Below, piece by piece: positions 39,901-52,484 of a stretch of 64,000 nt of DNA. Under the pieces are notes generated by a model. That model worked only from the letters and a program-made list of their open reading frames with translations. It did not search any database and was not told the origin of the DNA. The stretch comes from Ficedula albicollis. Its lineage: Eukaryota > Chordata > Aves > Passeriformes > Muscicapidae. The first letter of the stretch is position 1; every line of letters begins with the position of its first letter. Position numbers and translations under genes: made by a program. The stretch lies in the NCBI RefSeq assembly GCF_000247815.1, contig NC_021673.1:49726370-49790369 (forward strand), written 5' to 3'.

Positions 39901-42594
39901 GCTGAATTTGGGGAGCTTCGGAGAGGCACTGCCTGCGTTAAGCATCCGAATTTAAATTGCTGAAGTGCCGTGTTTTTAATCCGTGTTGAGGGTGACGCTT
40001 ATACGTCTGCAGAGAGAGCTGATTAAACCCACAACATTTGGTCTCCAGAATCAGTTCAAGTTACTCATTGATGGAGTGCTAACACTCAGCAGTTCCCAAT
40101 TCGCCGTAGTCAGGTGTAAGTAGACACAGTGGTCGATTTTAACCTGGAAAATATTCACCACAAAGACTAAGCTTGTTTAAAGAAGTTGGTTGTTTTTAAA
40201 TTGTGTTAGTGTGCTTAAAGGCATAAGACCATCGCTGTATTTTTGCACAACGATGTCAATACTTTTTACCATGCACTTTTGTCATCTTGGTTTATATGAT
40301 ATCTACATATTATATATATTGTGTTGAATATTAATTGCTATGAAAGTTGTCATTTTGTGCAGGAAATCATAGTGTTTTGGGGCGTTGTTAGTGAATCTAA
40401 CGTTTGAGAAGGCTCGTTTCTATTTGTAAGTCTGTAGTGGTGCTACTATTTTTAGCAGATGTTTTTCATCAGCTTTGCAGTTTTAAGTAGGCCAGATTCA
40501 GAGTGATTTGGGTTTTGTTTGATTGTTCATGATATTCAGGGCCAGTTGCTTTGCATAAAATGCACCAGTGATCCTCTTGTTGTGGCACAAATCCGTAATT
40601 TTAAGTATTTTTTTATTATTCGTGTGTTAGACTTTTTCAGGATGACTGTTGCTTTCTATAGAGTTGGTGTCTTGATAAATAAATATATGACCTTTTAACA
40701 ACACTGGAATTTGTGAAACACTAACCTCAGTTCAGTGGGTTAGGCATTCTTTTTGGTGCATTTGGGCTTGAGTGTGGTTGTCTTGATGTGGTCTAAATGT
40801 GGTCTAATTTTCATAAATTCTCAAGTGTTTAGCCATTATTTTTTCAAAGTGAGTTTAGCACAATTGTTCTAGGCCTTCATTCATAAGAAAGAATGTATTT
40901 AGACTTTAACATTTGGAACTTTGTCAGAGCATCCTAGCTAAACATACAGTTATTATAACATCTTTGTTAAAATGTTTTACCAGGCCAAACATAATTTCTA
41001 GTAAGCACAACTAATGGGTTTCACTCAGTGGTTCAAGTCAGCGTGCACAATATTGCCAGTGATTTTGCAGAAGGTACTGATGACATGGTAATGGTAAATC
41101 ACACTTGTAACAGCAGGGACTGGGATTTCTCATGGTTAGGCAACACTATCCAGCAACTCAGATGAGTCATTTTGAAGCATCACAGATTTGTTGCTTGTTA
41201 AACCTTCTCTGATTTAACTGTATGTGCTAGATATCTGTCCTTAATTTGGAATCGTTAGCAACTGTGTTAAAAGAAAACTTGTACATTACCTCCCTGCCTT
41301 GCTGTCTTAAATTCAGCTAGGAGTGGAATTAAAAATGAAAAATTGAAAAAAAGAGTCTTAGAACCAACTGAGTATCTTCTAATGGTGTTACGCTTTTCAT
41401 ATTAAGTTCAGCTACTCAGTTATCAGCTGAAGCCCTAAAAAAGCATGACTTCAGCCATCAGGAGTTAATTTCTATCTTGCACTGACAGAAAAATTAGATA
41501 AATTATGTGGAGATGTTTTAAAAGAAGTATTTTCTTCTGAAGCTTCAGCTGTAGGTCTTTTCTAGAACTTGCTGCTTGGACTAGGTAATTGTTTCCTTAC
41601 AATGTCCTTTAAGAAGAAATATAGAGCTGAAATGTAAAACCTGAAACTTCCTTTTTTTGAAGTACCTTCAAGAGCTGTAAAAGAGGAGTTAAGAGTGAAA
41701 AATTCTGACAAAAGTTTATCCCATTCTGAAATGGATGCCAGTTTCTTGAAATGTTGTTTTCTTTAAGAACGCTGACGAATTTTTAGGGATTGTTTGCCTG
41801 GGATAAATTTTTGCACCATTTTGTGGAATAGTTTTTGAGGGAGTGACAGAATCATGAGTGTTTCTTACTAATACATAAAATGCCTGAGCTATTTCAGGAA
41901 GAGTGCCACAGTTCTGTGCTAGCAAAAGAATAGCTTTTCTTGTCCAACTAGTATCTGGCTAGCAGCCTTGGGACATATTTTTGTTGTTGATTTGGGAAAA
42001 AAACCAAGCAAACATGTAGGAGTAGTCAGTGTTATAAACCAGTGTCATACTTGATGTTTGAGGCAATCAGTGAGGTGTTTGATGTCTTTAAAAAAATTTA
42101 CTTGTGCTTTAAAAAATTGTTTTGCACTTACAGAAATGCAGATGTGATAAAATAGGTATGCTTTTAATATCAAAATGGTTTCTTTTGCCCACAGTTAACT
42201 CTGAGAAACTGAATGGATATTAAGCCCTTGTTGCTTATTTAGTTTTTAATGGAGACAGTATGCCGTGAAATCTTCATTTCTGTGAGCTGATGTTGGGTGG
42301 GCTACAAAGTCAGCTTCAGAGAGAAGAAGGTAACAGATATGAAGAATTAGTACCAGATTCTTTGGAGGTTTTTGAACTGTCTTTCTCTTATTTTTGTATC
42401 ACTTCCCCTTTATGCCTGCCTCTTCCTCCCTTATTAATATGACTGTGGGGAGCTCACTGTTTTAAATGTTAAAATCCTGATGTATTTTCAGGTCTTTGGC
42501 AAGATTAGTCCAAAACATTTAAACCAAAAGAAAGAGTTGTATTATTTTTAAGAAAGCTATATTTTTGGTTTGATAATTCATTAAATAAGACTTG
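39901..42594. other. Presumed STARD3NL intron 1 (5' part)
   Basis: AT-rich sequence downstream of the CpG block. A possible donor (CAG|GTGTAAG) lies near 40116, but I cannot assign an exon to it. Nothing else is recognised. Confidence 0.45.
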
Positions 42595-42650
42595 GGGCTG
42601 GATGGTCTTCAAGGTCCATTCCTATCCATAGCATTCTCCCATTCTATGAA
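42595..42650 (+). mobile_element. CR1-type 3' tail fragment
   Basis: GGGGCTGGATGGTCTTCAAG, then GTCCATTCC and two ATTCT-type repeats ending CATTCTATGAA, matches the last 50-60 bases of CR1 elements. It could also be the tail of a CR1-mobilised SINE. Confidence 0.55.
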
Positions 42651-42811
42651 GTGAGTACTATCAGTTGGAATGTATGGGTTGTAAATGTGATTATATGTTG
42701 TCAGTTCTATTACTGGAATACTTTCCCTTTCTGTATTCTAAGGACCTAACGGTGATAATGTGCACAGAATTCGGTTTTGTAGTTTGCAATGCTAAAGTAT
42801 GTTGAGTGCAG

Positions 42812-42929
42812 CTGGGATCGGAGGCAGACCTTTGGAACATGTTATTATGCGTCCTTTTTGTTAGTTTTTACTGGGATCGGAGGCAGACCTTTGGAACATG
42901 TTGTTATGCGTCCTTTTTGTTAGTTTTTG
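42812..42929. repeat. 59-bp tandem duplication
   Basis: CTGGGATCGGAGGCAGACCT starts at 42812 and 42871. The two copies differ at one or two positions (TTATTATG versus TTGTTATG). Confidence 0.92.
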
Positions 42930-42949
42930 GTATTAAAATAGAATGTAAT

Positions 42950-43022
42950 TGCATGTTAGCTCAGTTGTTTAGAGCATGGTTCTAATAATGCTAGGGCACA
43001 GGTTTGATCACTGTATGGGCCA
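42950..43022 (+). tRNA. tRNA-Ile(AAT)-like relic (pseudogene or SINE head)
   Basis: The 73 bases contain GTTAGCTCAGTTGTTTAGAG (A box), CTAATAA (anticodon loop with AAT) and GGTTTGATCACTG (a mutated B box), ending TATGGGCCA. This is tRNA-Ile at its full length. The 5' acceptor half (TTGCATG) no longer pairs with the 3' half, so it is not a working tRNA gene. Songbirds have a tRNA-Ile-derived SINE mobilised by CR1, which is the likeliest source, but the expected CR1 tail is not visible directly downstream. Confidence 0.7.
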
Positions 43023-45146
43023 TTCATTCTGGTTTGAGCTCATTTTAAAAGTTAAAGTCTGGGATATGCTGTTAAGGAGTCCAGAGGGGAAGTGACGATG
43101 GAGATGAAAGGAAGAAAGGACAATGCTGATGCCAAATTTACAAGCTGTTTACTCTGCCATTTTTCTCAATTCTTATCGAATAAGAAATGAAGTGTTTGGA
43201 AAAGGACAATAGTGTTTTGCAGGACATGGCTCAGTAACAGGGATTCTTCCACTGCACGGAAAACTACTCCAAGGTTGGAGCACTTTGATTTGACTTTCTG
43301 AATCTATGAGTCTCACTCTTGGGATGGAGAAAGGTGACACTGCTGTTTCCTTGGATGCTCTACTAACTTAAAAAAAAATGTATTTCCTTTTTTTTTTCTT
43401 TCTCTTTTTCACCTTCTTTCAATAGTCTGAGAAAAATATTCAGTACGAATGCGTGCACTTACTCTATTACTTTTGCTAGGTCCCCACTGGAGCATAGGAG
43501 ATTGGGGAAACATTTTTCTCAGGTAAACTGGTGGTATGTTGTTTTGGTTTTGTTTTTACAGGGACAAGTTACCTATAGTAAGAGCTGCTACTTCGAGGTA
43601 AAGCAGATCTACTCTAGTTCTGAATACCTAAGTATTTGGCTAAAGCCAAACTCTTTGTAAGGAGCTCCCTCCTGTATGCTGCTAAATATTGCCGCTCCAG
43701 TGGGAAACCTTCCCAGTCTTTAAATGTGTTATATATTTGTAACTTGTAATACCTGCTGTGTTGCCTAATTGAAAAGCTGGAGTATTGCCAAAGCACTCTA
43801 CAGTATCTTCTGCTTATGTTCACTAAGGAACATTTGTTTTGAATAGAACAGTGCTTCGGTGGGTGTTTTTAAATTCATTGAAACATTAAAATGCTTCTGA
43901 GGCAATGATATGTTACAGCCAGAGACAGAATGAGTGCATCTTGGAGGGGATTTAAGTTCTGCTTCAGGTACAAGAGCAGTGACTATCTGTCACTAGTCAT
44001 GTATCTGCTAGAAGCAGATTTCAGGAAAATTAGTTCTTGCAGTTATATAAACAGAAGAGGGATGGGTTATGTCAGCAGAGTGGGTTTTTGTTCATTTATA
44101 GTGGAAAACTCTAAAACCTGTGTCCAGGTAAGCTTTGGAGGCTGTCTCCAGCTCTTTGGGATTTTTTATCTCCCGATTTACAATCAGTATTACTTCATCT
44201 TCATAGGTATTGGTTTTATCTGTGTTGGCTCTTAATCAGGGTGTGTGCTGGTACTATCAGAAAACACTCTGAGACTATTCTGCTAATACTCCTGCAGGTT
44301 AATACAGCTTCATACCAGAAACTCTCAGATTATTTGACTTCCAATATGGAGTCTTTATAGATAATTGTATATTCTGTCCAAGGTGTTGACTAGGGCAGTT
44401 TGTGTCTATGATTAATAATGAAGTTGAGCTTCAGGATGGTGACAGAACAAACAATGGTTCAAGACCGTTTTTAAATATTTGAATGTTAGTGTTACAATAC
44501 AAATTACTGTATTAAGCTCTGTTTTTATGAGAAATTTTGAATTTATCTGTGCCATGTGGTGTGGTCCTACAGAATAGCAGGTAGCGTAAGCAGCAATGTC
44601 AGCCCTTTTACCAGAAAACAACTCCTTTGGTAAAGAACTGTAAAGAACTGGCATGTTTTATTTGTCTCCCTATGAGGAAAGTTTTTAGCAAGGAAATGCT
44701 GGGGTTTTTTTGGGGGGGAGGGTTGGGGTTTTTTTTTTTGTTTTTGTTTTTTTTTTGTTGTTGTGGGCAAAAATCGCTGCTCTTTCAGTGTCAGCTTTCC
44801 TAGTACCCTGTTGTTTTCACAATACTTGAACCACTATATTGGCCACGTCATCCTATTTTATTTATTGGAAAGAAGAAATATTTTCAGATTCTTTTAACAT
44901 ACACAGAAAAGCTGTTTATGGTGGGAATTTTTGGGCCATATTTAGTGTTGTCAGGACACATAATAGTAAGTATTCTAGGTATTCAGTATGTTTCAACAGC
45001 AGTTGTGACACAATGTTACATTGTGTGCCTAGTTACTTTATGCAAATATAACTTCTCTGATGTTTTAAATTAAATTTGCATTGCCTTTACAAATTGCCTC
45101 CATGTGACATTTAGGTTTAGATTTTGCTGATAGCCTATGAGTAAGC
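43023..45146. other. Presumed STARD3NL intron 1 (middle part)
   Basis: No exon is recognised; short frames at 43.6-44.2 kb have no family. The low-complexity run at 44.7 kb is the only distinct feature. Confidence 0.5.
44700..44765. repeat. T/G-rich low-complexity run
   Basis: Runs of T and G (GGGTTTTTTTGGGGGGGAGGG, then long T tracts) resemble in reverse the A/C-rich tract next to the 21 kb poly-C block. This may be the decayed tail of a retroposed element; no body was recognised. Confidence 0.6.
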
Positions 45147-45168
45147 TTTTTTTTTTTTTTTTTTTTTA

Positions 45169-45359
<191 letters not shown>

Positions 45360-45379
45360 TTTTTTTTTTTTTTTTTTTT

Positions 45380-46239
45380 AAACTCATGTCTGTTATCTGT
45401 TCTCAGTTAAATTCTGCTGTGTGTTTTTTTTTTCTTGGGAAGAAAAATGTTTCATACATGGTGCTGTTGCTCATGTATGATGCAGTAATATAGTAAACAA
45501 AAATAATTTAAACCAAGGACAATAAACTGGAAGAATAGGGGTAGAAGAAGGATAGAAAAGAGAAGTAGCATTCTGATGTTACATCTCTAAGATATGTGTA
45601 AAATTGACACATGCAGTGTGTGCCATCTGCTTCTGTCAGTATGAATGAAAATAATGACATTAATTGTAAATGCGGCTTGAAATCATGGGCAAGCTCTCAC
45701 CATGTATTGCTAAAGTCTAATAAAGACTTTGAGGGCAGGGAAGGACTGCAGTCCTAAGCTTGATAATTTTAATTCCTTTACTTTTCACTTATTATACTAG
45801 TTAATAGTATTGATAAGTGTAAAATCTGTATTTCACTAGAAAGTTTGAGAATTTAATTCTCTGTTTGGAAGCTTGAGTTATGACTATAACAATTAAGTGT
45901 TTGAAAAATAAAAAAGGCAAAACACACCTTTAATTTAAATAGATACAATCTTCAGGGACTTTCTTTCCAGGAAAAATATGCCACTGTTTTCTATAATTTT
46001 GAATAGGTCAGCACAGAAAACTTAACTAAATGTTTTAGTGGTAGTTGAGCCAATATATGCAGTTATGAAGAAAACAAAAAACAATACCCCTCCATTAAAA
46101 TCTTCCATCTTTTGAAATCAGGGGGAGGGAGAAGAAGGCATATCACAAATATACTAATGTGGATTCTTATTTCAGAAGTTTTATTTCTCTCTTAAATGTT
46201 TTGACATTTCAATAAGCTTGTAGATTCTGTAATTTCACC
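45380..46239. other. Presumed STARD3NL intron 1, unassigned
   Basis: AT-rich, no repeat or exon recognised between the T-run/poly-C block and the CR1. Confidence 0.5.
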
Positions 46240-47336
46240 TGCCTAATAGTTTTCCTGGATTTTATTAAGATGTTTGATCCTGTATGTCCCAGCATCCTTC
46301 TGGACAAGTCTGACTGTGAAGTGAGCAGGTAGATGGTGTGCTGGGAGAACTGGCTAAAGGACAGGGCTCAAAGGGTTGTAGAGAATGGGGCTATACCTGG
46401 CTGGAGTCCAGTCACCAGTGGTGTTCCTCCGGGCTCAATCCCGAGGCCAGTTCAGCTCAAAGTTTGTATCAGTGATCTGGAGGTAGGAGTCAAATGCACT
46501 ATTAGCAAGTTTGCTGATGGTGCTAAAGTGGAAGGTGCTGTTGACACATTCTTAAGGGACAAGAGCATGAAACTGAACAAGAACAAATGCCCGACTCTGC
46601 ACCTGGGATAGAGCAGTACCTTCCACAAGTACAAATTTCAACAGGAGTGGTTAGGGAGTAACACCACAGAAATGGGTCTGGGCATGCTGACTGACAGCAG
46701 GCTCAAAGTCAGCAGTGGCAAGCCTTCAAATACAGCACAACCAGCTGGTCAAAAGGAGTGATCATCCCACTCTCTTTAGTGCTGCTGCAACTTCATTTTG
46801 AGTACTCTGTATACTTCTAGGCCCCAAAATTTAAAAGGTATATAAAGGTCCTTAAATGTGTGCAAGTGGAGGGCACTGAAGCTGGTTAAAGAGTTAGAAG
46901 TAATGCCCTGTGAGAAGCCACTGAAGATACAGGGTTCATCTAGTTTGGAGAGAAGGAGGCTGAGGGGTGACCACACTGTTCTTTGGAGCTCCCTGAGGTG
47001 GTGAAGTGGAGAGGGAAGTTGCTGATCTCTTCTCAGTAGTACCCAGTACCAGGGCATGTGGGAATGGCTGAAAGCTGCATCCATCAGAGCGGGGTCAGAC
47101 TTGACATGAGGAAACATTTCTTTACCAAGAGTGTTATCAAACCATGGAAGAGTTCTCTCTGAAAAGGAGTTGATGCCCCAAGCCTGTCAGTATTTAAGAG
47201 GCATTTGGGCATTGTCCCTAATGCCATACTTAAACTTTTGTTCAGCCCTGAAGTGGTCAGGCAGTTGGATAAGGTGACTGTTTTCTGTCCCTTTCAACAG
47301 AATGCTCTATTCTGTTCTGCACTCATGATGAGTCAA
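46240..47336 (+). mobile_element. CR1 LINE, about 1.1 kb, with degenerate reverse-transcriptase remnant
   Basis: The + frame near 46333-46611 holds a decayed RT core: GVPPGSIPRPVQLKVCISDL and KFADGAKVEGAV, where the active-site FADD has become FADG. Downstream are the CR1 C-terminal domain and a 3' UTR with GGAAACATTTCTTTACCAAG. Several stops and shifts make it non-functional. It ends at a short tandem-repeat cluster (47273-47466). Confidence 0.85.
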
Positions 47337-47466
47337 ATAACAATAAGAGGTGACTGTTTTCTGTCCCTTTCAACAGAATACTCTATTCTATTCTGCACTC
47401 ATGATGAGTTAAATAACAATAATCTCTATTCTGTTCTGCACTCATGATGAGTCAAATAACAATAAG
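47273..47466. repeat. 76-bp tandem duplication plus partial third copy
   Basis: GGTGACTGTTTTCTGTCCCT starts at 47273 and 47349. A third partial copy starts at CTCTATTCTGTTCTGCACTC near 47424. The cluster begins inside the CR1 3' end. Confidence 0.9.
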
Positions 47467-49173
47467 ACTGTTATTTGCCTGAAATGCCAGGGATTTTTTA
47501 AGCTTTGAAAACACTTTCAGAAACACATAACTCAAGAGATATACTGGAAGCAGGATTTTATTTTTCTGACTCTTTCAGAACAGATGTTCACAAGCATTAT
47601 CATGATGTACAAGTGTAGCCAGGAGCAGGTTAGAGCAATCCTCGCTATAGCTTGAAAAAACATCACTTGAACTCTGGCAAAGAAAAGTCAGGGAGCTACA
47701 GATCATTGCAAATCCCCTACATCTTGTAGAGAGCCATCTGCTAGTGGGACTGTGTGGGGTAAGGGGCTCTTGGGGCAAGGAGTTAATGGCACAGTTAATG
47801 TTAATGGCACAGTTTGTATCCAACACAGTTGCTATGAACTCCACCTCTCCAGGCAAGTTTGCCCATAGAGTTTCTTGGAATATTCTGAATTATGGGCTGA
47901 CACTCCCAATGAGTGTCCTGCACCCAGGCTCTGCAGAAAATGAACATGCTGGTCTCTAAACATCACTTCTTCATAGGATGTGTTTGTTTTGACCACACAT
48001 CCTTCCTGAACCCTGCCGCATAGAATAGCCCAAACAATGGAACTGCCTGAAGCCAAAAGGAGTGGTGCTAGTGGAACCCAGTCTCCTTCAAATCAGAGGC
48101 AGACACTGGGTCATAGCATAGATGATACAGCAGTTTTGAAAATATTCTACTGATATTGTAAAAACACCCTGAAAATTATCTAAAATAATAACCTTTACCA
48201 GAAACAGGAAATTTGATAACTGACTGATGCACTAAGAGTCTTTCTAGGAAAAAAACCCTCAAAAGTTGTAAGAATGTGATTTCTGTCTTTACTTGATAAT
48301 GAATTTTTTTCTGGCTGAATTTGCATTTTGGCTTTCAAAAATGCAAACCCCAAACATTCTCACACCTGATTTATTTTTTTTTTCTCAAATTCTAAATTAT
48401 TATGGTTTTTAGAAAGAACAGTAACTAATGTCATATATCACTTCGGATGCAAAAATTCAAGTTATGTGGCAGCATGAATTCAGGCCAAGCAGTTCCTGCT
48501 TCCTGAAGAACAAGAATAAGATCAGTAACAGTTACATGCAAAAGAATTGTGTGGTATTTTCAAAAGTGTGACACATCTCCATGGCAAACACCCCTTTTCT
48601 GCCTTCCTAAACTTGTTCCACCACTTAGTTTCTTGGCCAGAGATGCGTGAAAAGCATTCCTGTGCCTGCCTGGTGCTTGTATTGCCTACGTGGAGTGCTG
48701 AGAAGTGGCAGCTACTCATGGGGCTGCAAGTCTGGAGCCCTTCCAAGCAAGAACCCCTGGAGAAATGGAGTCGACGGAAGACCAGAGCTCACTCCCCCTG
48801 CAAACTTGTAAAGGGTGAGAGAGATGGGGCATGATTGGTGCTTTGAAAGTGCAAGTGGGGAGAAATATTGCTGGTAATGCTGAGATGGGTAGGAAGGTGT
48901 CTGGTCAAGTCAGACCAGACCATCCAACACTGAAAGTGAAGTGCTGCTTTTTAATAGTCTCCACATGCCTGTAAGACAGCTGCCAAGAAGAATTTAAGAT
49001 TTTTTTGTGCACCCGCCTGAAACCATCTGAGAATGTTGGTGGAATGAAATGACTGAATATGTCATTCAGGTACGAAGGAACTTTTAATTAATGAAAGAAA
49101 CTATGGCAAAGAATCTTTAGCTCGCACTTGGTGATTAATCAGTTTGCAGATCTGTTGCAGTCGATGCAGAAAG
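47467..49173. other. Presumed STARD3NL intron 1, unassigned
   Basis: No recognisable exon. Frames on both strands at 47.6-48.0 and 48.5-48.8 kb overlap each other and show no family similarity. Confidence 0.5.
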
Positions 49174-49179
49174 CTGCCA

Positions 49180-49698
49180 TGTTTATTGGTGAGAGTTTAT
49201 TGCTCTCACGTCACCTCTTTTAAGTGCAGGTTTATTGCTCCCACATTACATCTTCTTGTGGGGATTTTTTCCTTTTCCTGAATGAAGCAGAGACAGGACT
49301 TCTGGGTTGCTTTAGAAAGTGTGATTTATTTTTCTTCTACATAGCAGAAAGGGTAAGTTTGTCTTACAGATGTTCACAAAATGGCTCAGAAGTCACAAGA
49401 CTTATGGTTACAAGGTCTTTTAATGATTTATTAACCAATAAAACACTACCAACAAAGATATTTACATTATTAAACCATTACTAAGAAATTGTGTCTAATT
49501 ACAGTATGACCTTTCCTAGCCAATCCTGTTCGGACACATAAACTTAGATTGCTGCACTCTAAAACTTCTTGTTATCTGTATTTTTTTCTAAATCTTACAC
49601 TATAAAGCTAAAGCTATCTCTACTTAACTGTGTTTAAAATTAAACTTTGGCTTACAGGCCCAATGTTCTGCGAATTCCTTACGTTTTCAATTCCAACA
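49180..49698 (-). mobile_element. Solo ERVK-type LTR, 519 bp, minus strand, 6-bp TSD CTGCCA
   Basis: On the minus strand it starts TGTTGGAATTGAAAACG and ends ACCAATAAACA. Perfect CTGCCA repeats flank it at 49174-49179 and 49699-49704, and 6 bp is typical of class II ERVs. The plus strand shows T-rich antisense polyadenylation motifs near 49185-49240 and 49425-49445. It lies in the presumed first intron of STARD3NL, antisense to the gene. Confidence 0.82.
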
Positions 49699-49704
49699 CT
49701 GCCA

Positions 49705-51080
49705 AGCTGTGTCCAGTTAAAGAATCACAACATTTTGATGCTTAGAGTGATGATAGAGGCCGTGCCATGTGTCCAAACATGGATCTAATGGATGAGCAGG
49801 CAGAACAAGACTAGGGACAAATTCCCTTACTGTGAGTATCCTCTGTCTAGAGGGCTTTGGGGCATGAAACAGTCTGTCAGTTGCAAGGATTTCAGAGTCC
49901 ATGGAGTTTATAAGCTGAATCTTTTATAAGCTGAAACGTTTTGAGTCATGCTTGACAGCAAACTAGTAGCCAGTGCATTTTAAGACCATACTTTTCTCTT
50001 TGCAGAGGGCCCCACAAGGCAAATGGATGCTGAACTAGCACATTCTGAAACAATTCATTCTGCTGTACTAATTGCATTCCCATATTGTGCTGTATCTAGC
50101 AATAATCCAGACTGGAAGTAACAACTTCCTGTATAACTGGCACTGAGTGCCCCATCAGAACAAAATAAATATTTTAGCCAATGTAGATGAAATTTTTATT
50201 GGAGGTTCAGGTGTTACTTATCTTTTTAATTTCTTTTTATTTTGAAGTATGGCCATTGGTGATGGCCTGATGTGAGGTTTAGATCTCATCCCAGGCACTT
50301 TTCTATGGGCTGCTGTTACATATATAGGCACTTTAATGTGAGTGTTTTCAGTACAAAGCCAGTGCTGTTTACAGCAGTGGAGTGCAGCGACTCTGCTCAC
50401 GCCCGTGGGTTCAGGTGGCCCAAAGTTCACTGCAGTGCTCAGGGCATCTGACCAAACACACTACATATGTCACCCTCCTCTACAGCCCTTTGCTGGCCAT
50501 GTTTCAGGCAGCTGCTGTGGAAACAGAAGATTTAAAGGTGCATTGTGCTTGTCCATGCTTGCCTGGTGCTTTGAATTCTCTATAGGCTGTTTTGTGTGAC
50601 TTGATCATCCCTTGCTGCCTGTGTCTTCCTCAGCTGTGATGTGTGCGCTCTGGCAACTCCCCACACCACCTTCACTCTTCCCCTGTCCTTGTATCCTCCC
50701 TTGTGTTTGCTGAGTGTTACAGATCCTCTGCTGGGCTTTCATTGACTGTGTTCTTGCAGTCTTGGAGTTGAAATGCTGTTGAAAGAAGTGGGAAGAATTT
50801 CTTTATCTCTTGCCATTTACTGAATGACAATCCACCCAGGAGGAGGCAAAGTTTTGTTCTTGAATTTCAGAAAGCTATTCCCCCAGCGTTATAAAAACTT
50901 GTATGATGTGGTTTGTACTGGAGGATGTATAGCTTAATCGTCTGATCATTTTACACAAAATTAAATTTTCTGTGTGTTTCCATGAAACTTTTGTGACTTC
51001 TGAGTCCACCCTTTCTGAAAGCTTTAATTGGACAAATGTTCTCACAGAGGATTTGCGTGAATCATGCATCAAACTGCTCC
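49705..51080. other. Presumed STARD3NL intron 1, unassigned
   Basis: Between the two minus-strand LTRs. Overlapping short frames near 50.2-50.6 kb on both strands show no family similarity. Confidence 0.5.
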
Positions 51081-51085
51081 AGTTT

Positions 51086-51763
51086 TATAGGAAATTTGTC
51101 TTGGTTTGAAAGACAAGTATTTGCCAAGAAAGGTAAGAGCCCCTCCCTGAGATGGAGATTTTTAGGCAAAGATATGGAGTTGGGGAGTAGGATTCAAAAA
51201 GAGTGCTGGTAATTGCTGAAGACAAGACCTCCTCCAGAATCTGCCTGCACATCTTTCTGTCTTTCACATCAAAGAATCAACAACTATGAAATTAACAGCA
51301 AACAGAACAGGAACTTAGTTCTTTCGGCTGTGGACACCTTCCCTTCCCCCGCGGTGCAGTCACCGTCCCAGCTGGCAGGCAGAGGAGGCAGCTCCCGGTG
51401 AGCAGGGGAGGTGCGGTGATCCCGCGGGGCTGCAGCGGGGCTGGCGGGGATGGCGGCGCTGTCCCGGCTGGGAAAGGCGGAGGAGAGACGCTGCTCGCGG
51501 ACCTCGGGGCAGGGCCGGTGCCGGTGCTCCAACAGGATGCGTGCAGGTGGAGCCGGGAGGGCGTCCGAGCAGGGTGGTTGCGGGATCTCACAGCCGAGAA
51601 AGGCAGCTCCCGGCGTCGTGTGTCAGGGCGAAGTTCTCCAGCGACCGTCCTTCTCCGAGCCAAACGAGCGAGAGAGAGCAGAGAGAGAGTGCAGCTATCC
51701 CCCACCTCCTTTACCTGCCCCCCTCCCCCGTCACTAGTCATCCGTGCTAGGGTGTAGCCAACA
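51086..51763 (-). mobile_element. GC-rich LTR-like element, minus strand, 5' of STARD3NL coding exon 1
   Basis: On the minus strand the segment starts TGTTGGCTACACCC and ends at CTTTCAAACCAAGACAAATT and TTCCTATA. I associate the latter end with songbird ERV LTRs. AGTTT occurs at 51081-51085 and 51764-51768 as a possible 5-bp TSD, though the inner end would be TA instead of TG. The core (51340-51690) is dense in CpG. The alternative is a genuine CpG-island promoter or alternative first exon of STARD3NL. The 3'-end match to an LTR favours the mobile-element reading. Confidence 0.55.
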
Positions 51764-52484
51764 AGTTTCTTAGCATCACAATGGGAAAAATTCCACAGAG
51801 AGAAAAGGGAAAAAAACAAACCCCAACAAAACTCAACCTAAAAGTTCTTTTAAAAGCCTTGTAATCAGAATATATTTAGGGTAATTGTATTACCTTTAAC
51901 CACTAGTTACATACACTTTTTTCATGGAGAAACTGGCAATTTAAGTTGCTATAGCAGCTAAATTTACAGAGCAAATAGCAATGTGTATGCTTTATAGAAC
52001 GATTACTACACCATTCAGGGATTTTAATAGACTTTTAATCTTTTGTGTCAGCTCTGGATGTGCTATTAGCAAACACTGCCATTTTTCAGGAACTGTATGT
52101 GGAAGTTCCTTTAAGTTGTCCTCCTATTTATTGAAAGCATTTTAATCAGTATTGAAAACCTTAAAGGATGCACAGCACCATGCTTTTAATTAATTCTATT
52201 CAATGATCTCACTCTAACAGCATGGAGAAATGACCCTTCTAAATCTGGCCTGTGCTTCCTTATTTCAAATGGCCTAATTGAACATTAATTCTCTTGCTTC
52301 ACAAATCCTCTGAGAGAGGAAGAGGAATTTGATACTGTGTTATAAACAATTCCTAGGGCCTACTTGCCTAATTCCCTTAGTCATCAGTTTAGCTAAAAGA
52401 GACCTGACGTTGTAAGATGAAAATATCTCTTGGAATTATGGGGGGTTGGTGACTAATGTGGTTTGGTTTTGTTTGTTTGTTTAG

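Noticed and set aside
42950..43022. Functional tRNA-Ile gene
   Set aside because: The acceptor stem cannot pair and the B box is mutated.
46333..46611. 92-codon frame as an independent gene
   Set aside because: It is a decayed piece of the CR1 reverse transcriptase (FADD changed to FADG) in a 5'-truncated copy.
51292..51819. 175-codon minus-strand frame and overlapping + frames
   Set aside because: Open because the segment is GC-rich and stop-poor. It lies in the LTR-like element and has no family similarity.
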